Source: Acidobacteriaceae bacterium (GTDB lineage: Bacteria; Acidobacteriota; Terriglobia; Terriglobales; Acidobacteriaceae). Taken from it: 64,000 nt of DNA. The stretch spans positions 62,001 through 126,000 of the forward strand of contig JANXZM010000096.1 of the NCBI GenBank assembly GCA_025355505.1. The letters run 5' to 3'. Position 1 is the first letter of the stretch. Each line of letters starts with the position of its first letter. Under the pieces are notes generated by a model, which made no database searches, was not told where the DNA came from, and saw only the letters and a program-made list of their open reading frames with translations. The position numbers and the translations under genes were made by a program. Of this stretch, positions 34,341-43,663 are shown piece by piece.

Positions 34341-34922
34341 GTGAAGCAGCAAGACTCTTCGAATCAGGTCACGGAGTTGTTGGGTCGCTGGCGAGGGGGA
34401 GACCGCGAAGCGCTCGACGCACTGATGCCCCTGGTTTACACAGAGCTGCGCCGCATCGCTCATCATTACCTGCACAACGAGCGCTCCGGCCACACCCTGC
34501 AAAGCACCGCCCTGGTCCACGAAGCTTACGTTCGCCTGACCGACCAGGATCTTCCACAGTGGCAAAATCGCGCCCATTTCTTTGCCGTAGCCGCGCAACT
34601 GATGCGGCAAATCCTGGTGGACTACGCCCGCAGCCACGGCGCCGCCAAGCGTGGCGGAAGCGTTTGCAGGCTGACTTTGGACGAAGTGCAGGAGGTCCCC
34701 CAGCCGACCGATGTGGATGTGGTGGCCCTCGACGAAGCACTGAAAACTCTCGCCGAAATGGACCCGCAACAAAGCCGCGTGGTGGAACTGAAATTCTTTG
34801 CCGGCCTTTCCATCGAAGACACTTCGGAAGTTCTGGGGATCTCTTCCTCCACCGTCAAACGTGACTGGATCACCGCGCGAGCTTGGTTGTACCGCGAACT
34901 TGATCGGAGCGCTCCAGCTTGA
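34341..34922 (+). CDS. ECF-type RNA polymerase sigma factor (TIGR02999-like)
   Basis: A 193-residue sigma factor. Region 2 (about 10-95: DREALDALMPLVYTELRRIA...RAHFFAVAAQLMRQILVDYA) and region 4 with a helix-turn-helix (about 125-180: LSIEDTSEVLGISSSTVKRD W) are present. The pattern HTLQSTALVHEAYVRL is typical of the acidobacterial/planctomycete group of ECF factors encoded next to Ser/Thr kinases. It starts at GTG with GAGGGGGA upstream. Its stop overlaps the kinase start as TTGA, so the two are translationally coupled. Confidence 0.9.
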   Translation: MKQQDSSNQVTELLGRWRGGDREALDALMPLVYTELRRIAHHYLHNERSGHTLQSTALVHEAYVRLTDQDLPQWQNRAHFFAVAAQLMRQILVDYARSHGAAKRGGSVCRLTLDEVQEVPQPTDVDVVALDEALKTLAEMDPQQSRVVELKFFAGLSIEDTSEVLGISSSTVKRDWITARAWLYRELDRSAPA

Positions 34923-37807
34923 AATCGGAACGCTGGCAGCAGGTTCGGAAAATCCTGGACAACGCAATTGCTCTGGCTGTGTCCGAGCGCTCTTCCTATT
35001 TGGAAACAACTTGCGCCGGCGATCCCGACCTCCACCTGGAAGTCGAATCTCTTTTGCTCTCCCACGAGCAGGCAGGCAGTGTTTTTCTCATGGAGCCCGC
35101 GGTTGACCTGACGGTAGCTCCCAGCGCAGAGGGTGAGCAAGCCCACGTCGGCCGCCGCATTGGCGTCTACCAGATCGTCGAGGAGATCGGTCGCGGCGGC
35201 ATGGGCAAGGTTTACCGCGCAGTGCGGGCCGACGATCAATATCAAAAGGAAGTGGCCATCAAAGTAGTTCGGCGCGGCTTCGACACCGACTCCGGCCTGC
35301 GCCGTTTCAAGGCGGAGCGCCAAATCCTCGCCACCCTCGATCACTCCAACATTGCCAGACTTCTGGACAGCGGCAGCACCAAAGACGGTCTACCCTACGT
35401 GGTCATGGAACTGGTTGAGGGTCAGCCCATCGACCAATATTGCGATGGACACAACCTTTCCCTGGTCGAACGCTTGCAGCTTTTCCGAATGGTTTGCGCC
35501 GCGGTTCACTATGCCCATCAACACCTGGTCGTGCATCGCGATTTGAAACCTGGCAACATCCTGGTGACAGCAGAGGGCGTGCCCAAATTGCTGGACTTTG
35601 GGATTGCCAAGCTGCTCGCGCCGGAAGTATTCGCACAGCCTCTGGAGCGCACGGCAACACTGATGCGCGTGATGACACCGGAGTTTGCCAGTCCCGAGCA
35701 AGTGCGCGGGGAAAGCATCACAACCGCCAGCGACGTTTACTCGCTGGGCGTGGTCCTCTATCGGCTCCTCACCGGCTGCAGCCCGTACCAGATCACAAGC
35801 GGGGCCCCGCACCAAATTGCCCGGGAAATCTGTGAGTCGGAACCCCAAAAACCGAGCATCGCCATTACTCGTGCCGTGGAAACTGTCTCTGGTGATGCAG
35901 CCTCGCTTCGGTTGTCATCGCGCCCGCCCAGGCACGCTCAGGAAACGCAGCGACTGCAGCGCCACCTGGCGGGTGACCTCGACAACATCGTGCTGATGGC
36001 GCTGCGCAAAGAGCCGCTGCGGCGCTATGCTTCGGCAGCCCAGTTCTCAGAAGATATCCGCCGCCATCTCGAAGGACTGCCGGTGGTCGCACGGAAAGAT
36101 ACGCTCGGCTATCGCACCGGCAAGTTTGTTACCCGGCACAGGCTGGGAGTCGCGGCAGCGGCTTTGGTTTGTGTCCTTTTGTTGGCTGGCATGGCGGCGA
36201 TCGTCAGGGAAGCACAGATCGCGCGTGCGGAACGCGCCCGAGCAGAGCAGCACTTCAATGACGTCCGCAAGCTGGCTAACTCGTTCCTGTTTGAGTTCCA
36301 CGATGCCATCCAAAACCTGCCCGGCTCCACTCCGGCGCGAGAACTCGTGGTCAGACGCGCCCTGGAGTACCTCGACGGATTGGCAAAGGAAGCCGGCGAT
36401 GATGCTTCCCTGCGCCGTGAACTGGCCACTGCTTACGAAAAAGTTGGCGATGTCCAAGGCTCGCCGTATCGCTCCAATTTGGGGAACCTCGCGGGAGCAT
36501 TTTCAAGTTACAGAAAGGCGCTTGAACTTCGGGAACAACTGAGCCGAACCGCCGCTAAAGACCACCAGCTCCAATTTGAACTGGCTCGAAGCTATGGCGA
36601 AGTCGGCGAGTCACTGCACGTCACCGGAGACCTCGGTGGTGAACTTGAAAACTATCGCAAAGCGTTTGCGCTCCTGGCCTCTTTGACAAGCGTAGAAGCG
36701 CGCCGCGAGCTAAGCGTTCTTCACGTCCGTTACGGCAAAGCACTGGTCAGGAGCGGTGAACTGGCCAAGGCACTCGAAAACCATCAGGAAGCAATCACCA
36801 TCACGGACGATCTGCTGAAAACCAATCCCCTCGACCGCGCCCTGCTTCGCGCCCAGGCCTTCGCCTACATTTCTCTAGGTGACACCTACCAGGACATGGG
36901 CCAATGGCAGAAAGAGTTGGCCGCCCAGCGTACTGCCTTGACCTTGCTTGCACCGCTGGCCGAACCCAACGACATGCAATCCCGCCGCGACGTCGCCGTG
37001 GCATACACACGGATCGCGGAAACCCACTCAAAGATGGGTGACAAACGCGGTGCATTGGCCATCGAAGTCAAAGCGCTGGCCGAGGATGAAGCGGCCGCAA
37101 GAATCGACCCCAGCAACGCCCTCGCCCGCCGCGATGTTTACATTGACTACTACAAAGTTGCTTTCTTGCAGTCGGCACTGGGCGACATGCTGGCCGCGTT
37201 GACAAACCAGCGCAAGTGTATCTCCTTATGCGAAGCAGAAGTGGCTGCGAGTCCTGAAAGCGCGGAGATTCGTGGCAACCTGGGCGTCGCGTATTTTCGC
37301 TATGGCGAAATGCTGGAGAAAACCTCCCTCCGGAAAGAGGCGCTTCATTACTACCAGAAAGCAGTAGCCATCGAGGAGGCGCTGTCGCAATCCGATCCAA
37401 AAGATGCAGAAAAGCGCGGCGATTTATCCGAAGACCAGATGAAGCTAAGCGACGTCTACCTTCAACTCGGCGACGCGGAGCGCGCGCTCGCAGGCTATCG
37501 CAACGCTCTAGCCATCCGCGAAAGCCTGCTTGCGGCGAATCCAGACAATGCCGAAGGACTTACCCAACTGGCGCGGCTCTATGAAAAGCTGGGTGGATAC
37601 TATGCCCTGCAAGCGGCGAAGCGGCTTCCACCTACCCAACGTGCGGGAAACTGGCGGGAAGCCAGACGCTGGTTCCAGCAAAGCCTCGACGTCTGGAAAG
37701 CCTTGCAGCAACACAAGACGGTAGCGGCGGATTACGCGAAAAAGCCTGTCGAGATCTCGCAGCAACTGGCAAAGTGTGACGCTGCGATCGCACAACTCCA
37801 CGAATGA
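34919..37807 (+). CDS. Transmembrane Ser/Thr protein kinase with C-terminal TPRs
   Basis: A 962-residue Hanks-type kinase. The catalytic landmarks are all present: G-loop GRGGMGKV (91-98), VAIK Lys at about 115, alpha-C Glu at about 133, HRDLKPGN (206-213), DFG (226-228) and the activation-segment PEFASPEQ. One membrane helix follows at about 409-428. The rest (about 440-960) is helical repeat: more than ten TPR-like units such as AYEKVGDVQGS...GAFSSYRKALELRE. It would place the kinase in the cytoplasm and the TPRs outside or in the periplasm. Coupling to the ECF sigma suggests a phosphorylation-controlled transcription switch. Start is TTG. Confidence 0.92.
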   Translation: MKSERWQQVRKILDNAIALAVSERSSYLETTCAGDPDLHLEVESLLLSHEQAGSVFLMEPAVDLTVAPSAEGEQAHVGRRIGVYQIVEEIGRGGMGKVYRAVRADDQYQKEVAIKVVRRGFDTDSGLRRFKAERQILATLDHSNIARLLDSGSTKDGLPYVVMELVEGQPIDQYCDGHNLSLVERLQLFRMVCAAVHYAHQHLVVHRDLKPGNILVTAEGVPKLLDFGIAKLLAPEVFAQPLERTATLMRVMTPEFASPEQVRGESITTASDVYSLGVVLYRLLTGCSPYQITSGAPHQIAREICESEPQKPSIAITRAVETVSGDAASLRLSSRPPRHAQETQRLQRHLAGDLDNIVLMALRKEPLRRYASAAQFSEDIRRHLEGLPVVARKDTLGYRTGKFVTRHRLGVAAAALVCVLLLAGMAAIVREAQIARAERARAEQHFNDVRKLANSFLFEFHDAIQNLPGSTPARELVVRRALEYLDGLAKEAGDDASLRRELATAYEKVGDVQGSPYRSNLGNLAGAFSSYRKALELREQLSRTAAKDHQLQFELARSYGEVGESLHVTGDLGGELENYRKAFALLASLTSVEARRELSVLHVRYGKALVRSGELAKALENHQEAITITDDLLKTNPLDRALLRAQAFAYISLGDTYQDMGQWQKELAAQRTALTLLAPLAEPNDMQSRRDVAVAYTRIAETHSKMGDKRGALAIEVKALAEDEAAARIDPSNALARRDVYIDYYKVAFLQSALGDMLAALTNQRKCISLCEAEVAASPESAEIRGNLGVAYFRYGEMLEKTSLRKEALHYYQKAVAIEEALSQSDPKDAEKRGDLSEDQMKLSDVYLQLGDAERALAGYRNALAIRESLLAANPDNAEGLTQLARLYEKLGGYYALQAAKRLPPTQRAGNWREARRWFQQSLDVWKALQQHKTVAADYAKKPVEISQQLAKCDAAIAQLHE

Positions 37808-38299
37808 GCTTGAAGTTGATCTAAGTGTGCGAAAGGGTGGGGCGCGGGTGCCCCACCCAAAAAAACTGAGGGTGGCCCGCTCCGCAATTTGTCGCCGACT
37901 CTTTTTCATCACAAACACCCGGGCCATCCATCACAGACATTCACCCGAGAGTGCGCAACAATGGGTCTGATAGGGCAGGGTATAAGTATGCCTGTCTTCC
38001 GAGACGGTTCCTGAACCGGACACAAAACGGTTTTTGAACGCTCTTTGACAAAGCAGGGGTTGAGGCGAAAGTGGGAGATTGCTCGTAGCCAAAATTTGAG
38101 CGCAGCGAGAACCGAGCCAAGAATTGAGCTAAGTCCTTATTCCGGAATACTTTCCATATAAGTCCTTTAAACTCAACGACCTTGCTGCGATTTCTTCCTA
38201 ACCATATGATTCCAATAGACAGGGGGGAGGGGGAGGTAGTAAACGCGGGTTAATACCTTCGGAGTTAACAGCAGCAAAAGTGGGACAAACCAGCGGATT
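37808..38299. other. Long gap without a recognisable gene
   Basis: No supported ORF lies in these 492 nt. A perfect GC-rich hairpin, GGGTGGGGC (37835-37843) and GCCCCACCC (37850-37858), follows the kinase stop; it is trailed by As, not Ts, so it is not a classical terminator for either strand. The remainder is of mixed composition, with a G-rich stretch (aggggggagggggagg) near 38219-38236. I see no RNA fold that I can name. Confidence 0.5.
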
Positions 38300-39181
38300 T
38301 TAGCTCTTTAAGGAACTGGGCTGCGATTCTGGATACTCGAACACTCCCCGTCCCGACTTCCGGCCAAGCCGTCCAGCTTTCACGTATTGCGCCAGCAGCG
38401 GGCACGGGCGGAATTTCTCGCCCAGACTCTTGTGCAGGTATTCGAGGATATTAAGGCGAGTGTCGAGCCCGACCATATCCACCAGTTCGAACGGCCCCAT
38501 CGGATGATTGAGACCGAGTTTGAGTGCTTTGTCGATATCTTCGGCGCTGGCGATGCCTTCCTGGAGCATGTAGAAAGCTTCATTGCCGATCATGGCATTG
38601 ATGCGGCTGGTGATGAAACCAGGCGCCTCTTTAATCACGACAACTTCCTTGCGCATGCGCTTACCGACTTCGACGACGGCGGCCAGCGTGTCGTCATCGG
38701 TTTCAAGCGCGCGCACGATTTCGAGCAGCTTCATCTTGTGCACAGGATTGAAAAAGTGCATGCCAACGCACTTCCTGGCGCGATAGGTAACGCTTGCGAT
38801 CTCGGTGACGCTCAGCGAAGAGGTGTTCGAGGCGAGAATCGTGGTCGGACGGCAGATCTTGTCAAGCATGGTGAAGATTTCGATCTTCGATTCCATTTCC
38901 TCGGGAACGGCTTCGATAACAAGATCGGCCTCGCGCGCGGCTTGATCCACCGAACCGGCATACTCCAGTCGGGAAAAAGCCGCGTTGGCGTCCGTAGCAT
39001 TCACCTTGCCGAGTTCAACGGCTTTGTCGAGATTGGCGCGGATTTCCGTCTCGGCCTTGCGCAGGGCATTCGGAAGAAGATCTTCGAGAATGGTGCGATA
39101 GCCGCCAAGAGCGGCAGCATGCGCGATGCCACGGCCCATGATGCCGGCGCCGATCACCGCAACCGTGCGGACCTCAGTCAC
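38300..39181 (-). CDS. 3-hydroxybutyryl-CoA / 3-hydroxyacyl-CoA dehydrogenase
   Basis: A 293-residue NAD-dependent enzyme that interconverts 3-hydroxyacyl-CoA and 3-ketoacyl-CoA, in butyrate metabolism or beta-oxidation. The N-terminal Rossmann motif is VAVIGAGIMGRGIAHAAALG, and the HCDH signature (VGMHFFNPVHKMKLLEIVRA) contains the catalytic His, with Glu and Asn partners in GFITSRINAM and the preceding segment. The C-terminal domain has KLGLNHPMGPFELVDMVGLD. The length is that of single-domain Hbd/PaaH. It starts at GTG, overlapping the upstream small gene by 4 nt (GTGA). Confidence 0.93.
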   Translation of the reverse strand: MTEVRTVAVIGAGIMGRGIAHAAALGGYRTILEDLLPNALRKAETEIRANLDKAVELGKVNATDANAAFSRLEYAGSVDQAAREADLVIEAVPEEMESKIEIFTMLDKICRPTTILASNTSSLSVTEIASVTYRARKCVGMHFFNPVHKMKLLEIVRALETDDDTLAAVVEVGKRMRKEVVVIKEAPGFITSRINAMIGNEAFYMLQEGIASAEDIDKALKLGLNHPMGPFELVDMVGLDTRLNILEYLHKSLGEKFRPCPLLAQYVKAGRLGRKSGRGVFEYPESQPSSLKS

Positions 39182-39369
39182 TCTTTGCCCGCCTGCTCGA
39201 GGTGCTGAAGCACGCTCTCATAGCTGGGTTCGGACTTGCGGATATATTCGCCAAGGCGGGCGGACTCCTCCTTGGTCATCGCCGGGATGCTGGCGCTGAT
39301 GCGGCGGAGGGTGGTGGCAATGTCGTCGATGTAATTCATCAGGCGAATAAGTTCTCCAGTTGCGGGCAT
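39178..39369 (-). CDS. Small hypothetical protein coupled to the hydroxyacyl-CoA dehydrogenase
   Basis: A 63-residue helical, charged protein (ATGELIRLMNYIDDIATTLR, ASIPAMTKEESARLGEYIRK). AAGGAG precedes ATG 39369, and the stop overlaps the next start as GTGA. No domain is recognised. Coupled translation suggests a link to the dehydrogenase, but no function can be assigned. Confidence 0.65.
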   Translation of the reverse strand: MPATGELIRLMNYIDDIATTLRRISASIPAMTKEESARLGEYIRKSEPSYESVLQHLEQAGKE

Positions 39370-39583
39370 GAAGGCTCCTTGCGTTATTTCTGGCGCGGAC
39401 GCAATCGGAAGCGACCGCTGCGGCCAGGGACGACTATTCATTGTTCAACATGCGGGCGGATTTAGCAAAGGAGGTCTGGGATCGATTGGGCGCACTGGGA
39501 AAAATCCGCAGTGGGTTTGTCCTCGCCCAAACAAAGCCCGCAAGAATGCCATGTAAATCAAGGCCATCGACGATAATAGGTCC

Positions 39584-40081
39584 ATGCTGCGCGACCCGAG
39601 CCTGATCCCGCTTTCGCATCAACACCAGCACGCGCTGTCGATCTGTGTGCGACTGGAGCGGGCGCTGCAAGCCGGCGCCGCGGATCTGGTTGCGTGGCAA
39701 CTGGAAGTGCACCAGCACTATGCGAACGAAGTTCAGTTCCATTTCGCGGCGGAAGAAAAGATCCTGTTTCCCGCCGCCCGCCGTTTTCCGGAACTCGTCG
39801 CGCTGCTCCAGGAACTCAGCGGCGAACACCAACGATTGCGCGAGCACTTCGTCCACGCCGAGCAGGGCACCATGAATCAAGGCGAACTCGAAACGCTCGT
39901 GAAGTTGCTCTCCGAGCACATCCGCAAGGAAGAGCGACAACTGCTCGAAGCCATGCAGAAACGGATGCGGCCGGAAGAATTAAAATCGCTGGGAGACGAG
40001 TTGGCGAGTGCGCTGGAGGATGCGGTGCAGGTATGCCGACTTGGCACCAAACCTGCGCTGACGAAAACCGGGGACTCGTAA
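39584..40081 (+). CDS. Hemerythrin-like (HHE) domain protein
   Basis: A 165-residue four-helix protein. The likely diiron ligands are the His of SHQHQHAL (helix 1), HYANEVQFHFAAEEKILFP with HxxxE (helix 2), SGEHQRLREHF (helix 3) and LSEHIRKEERQLLEAM with HxxxE (helix 4). Such proteins bind O2 or NO, or sense iron and oxygen. No partner domain is fused and no operon is visible. Confidence 0.83.
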   Translation: MLRDPSLIPLSHQHQHALSICVRLERALQAGAADLVAWQLEVHQHYANEVQFHFAAEEKILFPAARRFPELVALLQELSGEHQRLREHFVHAEQGTMNQGELETLVKLLSEHIRKEERQLLEAMQKRMRPEELKSLGDELASALEDAVQVCRLGTKPALTKTGDS

Positions 40082-40528
40082 CGGTTCTTGCGGGGGCAGC
40101 GGAAGCCGCGCTAATCGAGCCTGTGGAAGCGGCGGAATCCGGGCGCTTCCAGCCGAAAGCCTTGCGGCGCCGAGCGCACGCGCTGATACAGTTCACGCGC
40201 CTGCTCCATGGAAATGAATTTTCCGGCAAACCCGGGGAGCCCCGCCAGAAGCGGCGGCTCGGTCAGCACACCTCGCGCTTCGTCACCAGCGATTGACAAT
40301 TCAGGCATAGCTGATTTTGGCCTTGCCTTGTTTGCACCTTCATGAAGAGATGGTTAAAGATTCGTAAATAAGCATTCTCTAAGTAACCTCCTGAAGATAT
40401 GAGAAACGTCCGGAAGCGCAGTAACAAAAGTTACTGGACGGTAGAAACCTGTTCTCGGTTTTCAGTTGCCAGTTCTCAGTCATCACCGCTCTTTCTGAGA
40501 ACCGGGACCTGAGAACTTAAGGAAGGAG
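40082..40528. other. Gap with one weak ORF and a repeat array
   Basis: This 447-nt stretch holds a possible small minus-strand ORF (40111-40308) and, at about 40448-40516, an array of agttctcag-type units with an inverted copy (ttctgagaaccgggacctgagaac). Nothing else is recognised. It separates the hemerythrin gene from the converging ABC permease gene. Confidence 0.5.
40111..40308 (-). CDS. Possible small protein, unrecognised
   Basis: A 65-residue reading (MPELSIAGDEARGVLTEPPL to FRRFHRLD) with GC-rich third positions like neighbouring genes, but no visible ribosome binding site and no known motif. Residues KFISMEQARELYQRVR could be a helix. It may be a remnant of a longer gene or chance. 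Confidence 0.3.
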   Translation of the reverse strand: MPELSIAGDEARGVLTEPPLLAGLPGFAGKFISMEQARELYQRVRSAPQGFRLEAPGFRRFHRLD

Positions 40529-42271
40529 TTAGCCTTCGAGTTTGTAGCGTGTTTCGGCGAGACGATAAAGACGCCGCCAGACCAAGCGGTTGGTGGTGAC
40601 GACAACCGCGGCCAAAGCAATCGTGCTGGCGAGAAGAAGATCGAAATTCTTGGCATCTGTGGCCGCGGAAATCATGGCACCGACGCCCACGGTCGAATAG
40701 GTCTGGCCTTTGAAGTGGAAATATTCGGCGATGATGCTGGCGTTCCACGCGCCGCCCGAGGCGGTCACCATACCGGTAACGAGAAAGGGAAAGATTCCGG
40801 GCAGGATCAGTTTGCGCCAACGCTCCCAACCACGGATGCCGAAAACGCTGGCGGCTTCTTTCAAGTCCGTGGGAATGGCCATGGCACCGGCGATCACGTT
40901 GAACAGAATGTACCACTGCGTGCCTAGCAGCAACAGAATGATCGAGCCCAATCCCAAGCCTCCGCCCAGGCGAATCAGGACCAGCAGCACAACCGGAAAC
41001 AGCGCCGTGGCCGGAACCGAGGCGGCAATCTGCGCCAGGGGCTGAGCGATGCGGGCCAAGCGCGGGTTGAATCCGATGGCTACACCAACGGGGATCGTCC
41101 ACAGTGCGCCGAGCGCTAAAGTGAGATTCACGCGCAGGAAGGTCGCAAGCAGGCTGATTCCTAGTTGGTGAAATTCGAAGCCGTGCAAGCCGGTTAAGAT
41201 CATGACGACACGCACCACGGCGTAGCCACTCGCACCAAGAGCCGCGATTCCCACCACTCGCCAGAGCCACAAAGCCGCGACGTTCTCACTCGCCGATTCA
41301 GCGCGAACCTCATCCTGGCGGGCGAAATAGTGCACCATCTGTTCGCGGAGAGGCCGAATTGCCCGCTTGCGAAACAGCGCAACGCCCCGCGAACGCTGAA
41401 GGAAAACGAGCACCCATGAAGTTGGGACGCTCGTGCTCTCAACTTGCTCCATCTTGAATTTTTCAGCCCAGGCGATCACGGGACGCCATACGAACTGGTC
41501 AATCAGCACAATCACAGCCACCATGGTGAGAATGCCGAGGAGAATCGAGCGAGTGTCGCCGTTGTCGGCAGCAGTCTGAAGATAAGAACCGAGGCCGGGC
41601 AGACGGAAGTCGCTAAACTGTTCGCAGGCCATCAGGAAGAACCAGGCCCCGGCGACCGACATCATCGAATTCCAGACCAATCCGATGGTCGCGAAGGGCA
41701 ATTCGACCTGAATGAGGCGCTGCCACCAGTTGAAACGGTAGATCGTGGCCGCTTCCCGCATCTCGCGTGGAATACTTTTCAGCGATGCATAAAAGCTGAA
41801 GGCCATGTTCCAGACCTGTCCGGTAAAAATGAGCAGGACCGCGCCCATCTCGACACCCAGTTGCCGTCCCGGAAAAAGCGCGGCCATGGCCAGCATCACG
41901 CCTGGAAGGAAGCTCAACACAGGAATGGATTGCAGAACGTCGAGCAGCGGGATCATGAAACGTTCAGCGCGCGGACGGTAGGCGGCAATGTATCCGTAGG
42001 TGATGGCAAAGAGCAGGCTCAGCACATAAGCGAGCGCAATGCGCAGCAGCGAGTATCCCGCATACACCGGGAGGGCGCCGAGGCTGCGGCTGATCTCTAC
42101 ATGCGGAGTGAAGGGGCCGAGCCAGTTGCGTCCGACTTCCACGATGCCATAGAAAAGCGCCAGCCCGCCGGAAAACATGATGAGGTCGGGCAGGCTCGCC
42201 GCGCTCGGACGCGGTAACACCGACCAGACACGAACCAGCGGACGGAAGGCGATTCGTTGCGGACGCTTCAC
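40529..42271 (-). CDS. Fused double ABC permease, NitT/TauT type
   Basis: A 580-residue protein with two binding-protein-dependent permease domains in one chain. Domain 1 spans about 70-275 (with EAATIYRFNWWQRLIQVELP as its EAA loop) and domain 2 about 345-570 (EAASVFGIRGWERWRKLILP as the second EAA loop). The two EAA loops each meet one ATPase subunit. The charged linker is about 285-335. The start GTG overlaps the upstream ATPase stop by 4 nt (GTGA). Fused permeases of this class occur in several phyla; the substrate (nitrate, sulfonate, cyanate-like or other) cannot be told, and no periplasmic binding protein is adjacent. Confidence 0.88.
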   Translation of the reverse strand: MKRPQRIAFRPLVRVWSVLPRPSAASLPDLIMFSGGLALFYGIVEVGRNWLGPFTPHVEISRSLGALPVYAGYSLLRIALAYVLSLLFAITYGYIAAYRPRAERFMIPLLDVLQSIPVLSFLPGVMLAMAALFPGRQLGVEMGAVLLIFTGQVWNMAFSFYASLKSIPREMREAATIYRFNWWQRLIQVELPFATIGLVWNSMMSVAGAWFFLMACEQFSDFRLPGLGSYLQTAADNGDTRSILLGILTMVAVIVLIDQFVWRPVIAWAEKFKMEQVESTSVPTSWVLVFLQRSRGVALFRKRAIRPLREQMVHYFARQDEVRAESASENVAALWLWRVVGIAALGASGYAVVRVVMILTGLHGFEFHQLGISLLATFLRVNLTLALGALWTIPVGVAIGFNPRLARIAQPLAQIAASVPATALFPVVLLVLIRLGGGLGLGSIILLLLGTQWYILFNVIAGAMAIPTDLKEAASVFGIRGWERWRKLILPGIFPFLVTGMVTASGGAWNASIIAEYFHFKGQTYSTVGVGAMISAATDAKNFDLLLASTIALAAVVVTTNRLVWRRLYRLAETRYKLEG

Positions 42272-43608
42272 GACTGCACCGGAGTGGTGGTTGGCGGATG
42301 CGGCTCGGAGACGGGTTCGGCGAGAACCAGCCGGTGTGATTCGCGATCGAAGTCGAAAATCTCACCGTAGCGGCCCCAGTTCATCGCGGTTTCAAATTGC
42401 CGTTCCACTTCATCCTGGCTGAAGTGTTCGTCGAGGATGTCGTAGAAAAATTCCTGCGAAATAGAGTGATCCGTCTTCGCGTGCAGGATGCTGTCGATCT
42501 GCTGCAGGATCACGATGTGTTCGAGGGCAGCCTGGCGAAAAAGCGTCTTACGGCTGAGAATGTCGGCTTCCGCAAAGCGGGTGCCCTCGGCGGAGATCTC
42601 GACGTCACCTTCGTTCAATGTAATGAAACCGAGCAGGACCGAAGCCTCGATGATTGGAAGCAGGTCTTCGGCATCCATGATGAGGACTTCGGCGAGACGA
42701 TACAGGTCTTCCTTCCCGCCGCGATCCTGCAGCAGTTCAAGCAAACCAGTGACGCCCCCGACGCGCGCGTGCGGAACCATCTGATATTTCTGACGAGCCG
42801 GCTTTTGTGCAGCCGCGGTGGCGTCGGGCGCAGCGAGTGCGAGGTCGGGCTGCGTCATAATCTTGTAAATGTAATCCACCAGCTCGACAAAGCGCGGCGA
42901 TTTGCGATCCCTAGGGTGAGATAGTTCGATGGGAAAATCGGCGCGCACCCGCGCTGGATTTCTTCCCAGCACAATCACGCGATCCGCCAGCAGCACCGCT
43001 TCTTCTATATTGTGGGTGACGATGAAAATTGCTTTGGTCGGCATCTTCTTGCTGAGCCAGAGCTCGAGCAATTCATTGCGCAGGCTTTCCGCCGTGAGCA
43101 CGTCGAGCGCCGAGAAAGGCTCATCCATGAATAGTACTTCGGGCTCTACCACCAGAGCGCGCGCGAAGCCGACCCGTTGTTTCATGCCGCCGGAAAGCTC
43201 TTTCGGGTAGGCGCTCTCGAAGCCATCCAGCCCGACGGTATCCAGAATCCGCAAGGCACGTTTGTGACGCTCAAGAGTGGGCACTCCGCGAGCCTCGAGC
43301 GGGGCTTCGACATTGTCGAGTACGGTCAACCAGGGAAACAAAGCGAAACTCTGGAAAACGATAGCCACGCCCACGTTCTGCGACGTGATGGGCTGACCAT
43401 GCCACAGAACCTCGCCTGACGAAGGCTTGCTGAGTCCGGTCAGAATCCGCAGCAGTGTGGACTTGCCGCAGCCGGACGGACCAAGTAGGGTAATAATTTT
43501 TCCGGGCTCTACATCGAGATTGACGGGCGCAATAACTTCAATGCGATTCCCGTCCGGCTGCACATAGAACTTTTCGACAGCCTGGGCGCGAATGATGGGC
43601 TCGGTCAC
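42268..43608 (-). CDS. ABC transporter ATPase with AAA-associated C-terminal domain
   Basis: A 446-residue NitT/TauT-type ATPase. The nucleotide-binding domain (about 1-250) has Walker A GPSGCGKST, signature LSGGMKQR and Walker B VLFMDEPFSALD. About 170 extra residues follow (VGGVTGLLELLQDRGGKEDL, then DVEISAEGTRFAEADILSRK), matching the AAA-associated C-terminal domain found on some of these ATPases, probably a regulatory module. It is translated just ahead of its fused permease with a 4-nt overlap. Confidence 0.9.
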   Translation of the reverse strand: MTEPIIRAQAVEKFYVQPDGNRIEVIAPVNLDVEPGKIITLLGPSGCGKSTLLRILTGLSKPSSGEVLWHGQPITSQNVGVAIVFQSFALFPWLTVLDNVEAPLEARGVPTLERHKRALRILDTVGLDGFESAYPKELSGGMKQRVGFARALVVEPEVLFMDEPFSALDVLTAESLRNELLELWLSKKMPTKAIFIVTHNIEEAVLLADRVIVLGRNPARVRADFPIELSHPRDRKSPRFVELVDYIYKIMTQPDLALAAPDATAAAQKPARQKYQMVPHARVGGVTGLLELLQDRGGKEDLYRLAEVLIMDAEDLLPIIEASVLLGFITLNEGDVEISAEGTRFAEADILSRKTLFRQAALEHIVILQQIDSILHAKTDHSISQEFFYDILDEHFSQDEVERQFETAMNWGRYGEIFDFDRESHRLVLAEPVSEPHPPTTTPVQS

Positions 43609-43663
43609 GGAATCGTACTCCAGAAAGTTTGATCAATTTGCTTCGAGAGCGAGAATACACTAC

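Noticed and set aside
37835..37866. Intrinsic terminator after the TPR kinase
   Set aside because: The hairpin is perfect but is followed by As on the plus strand, and the T run lies on the wrong side for the minus strand.
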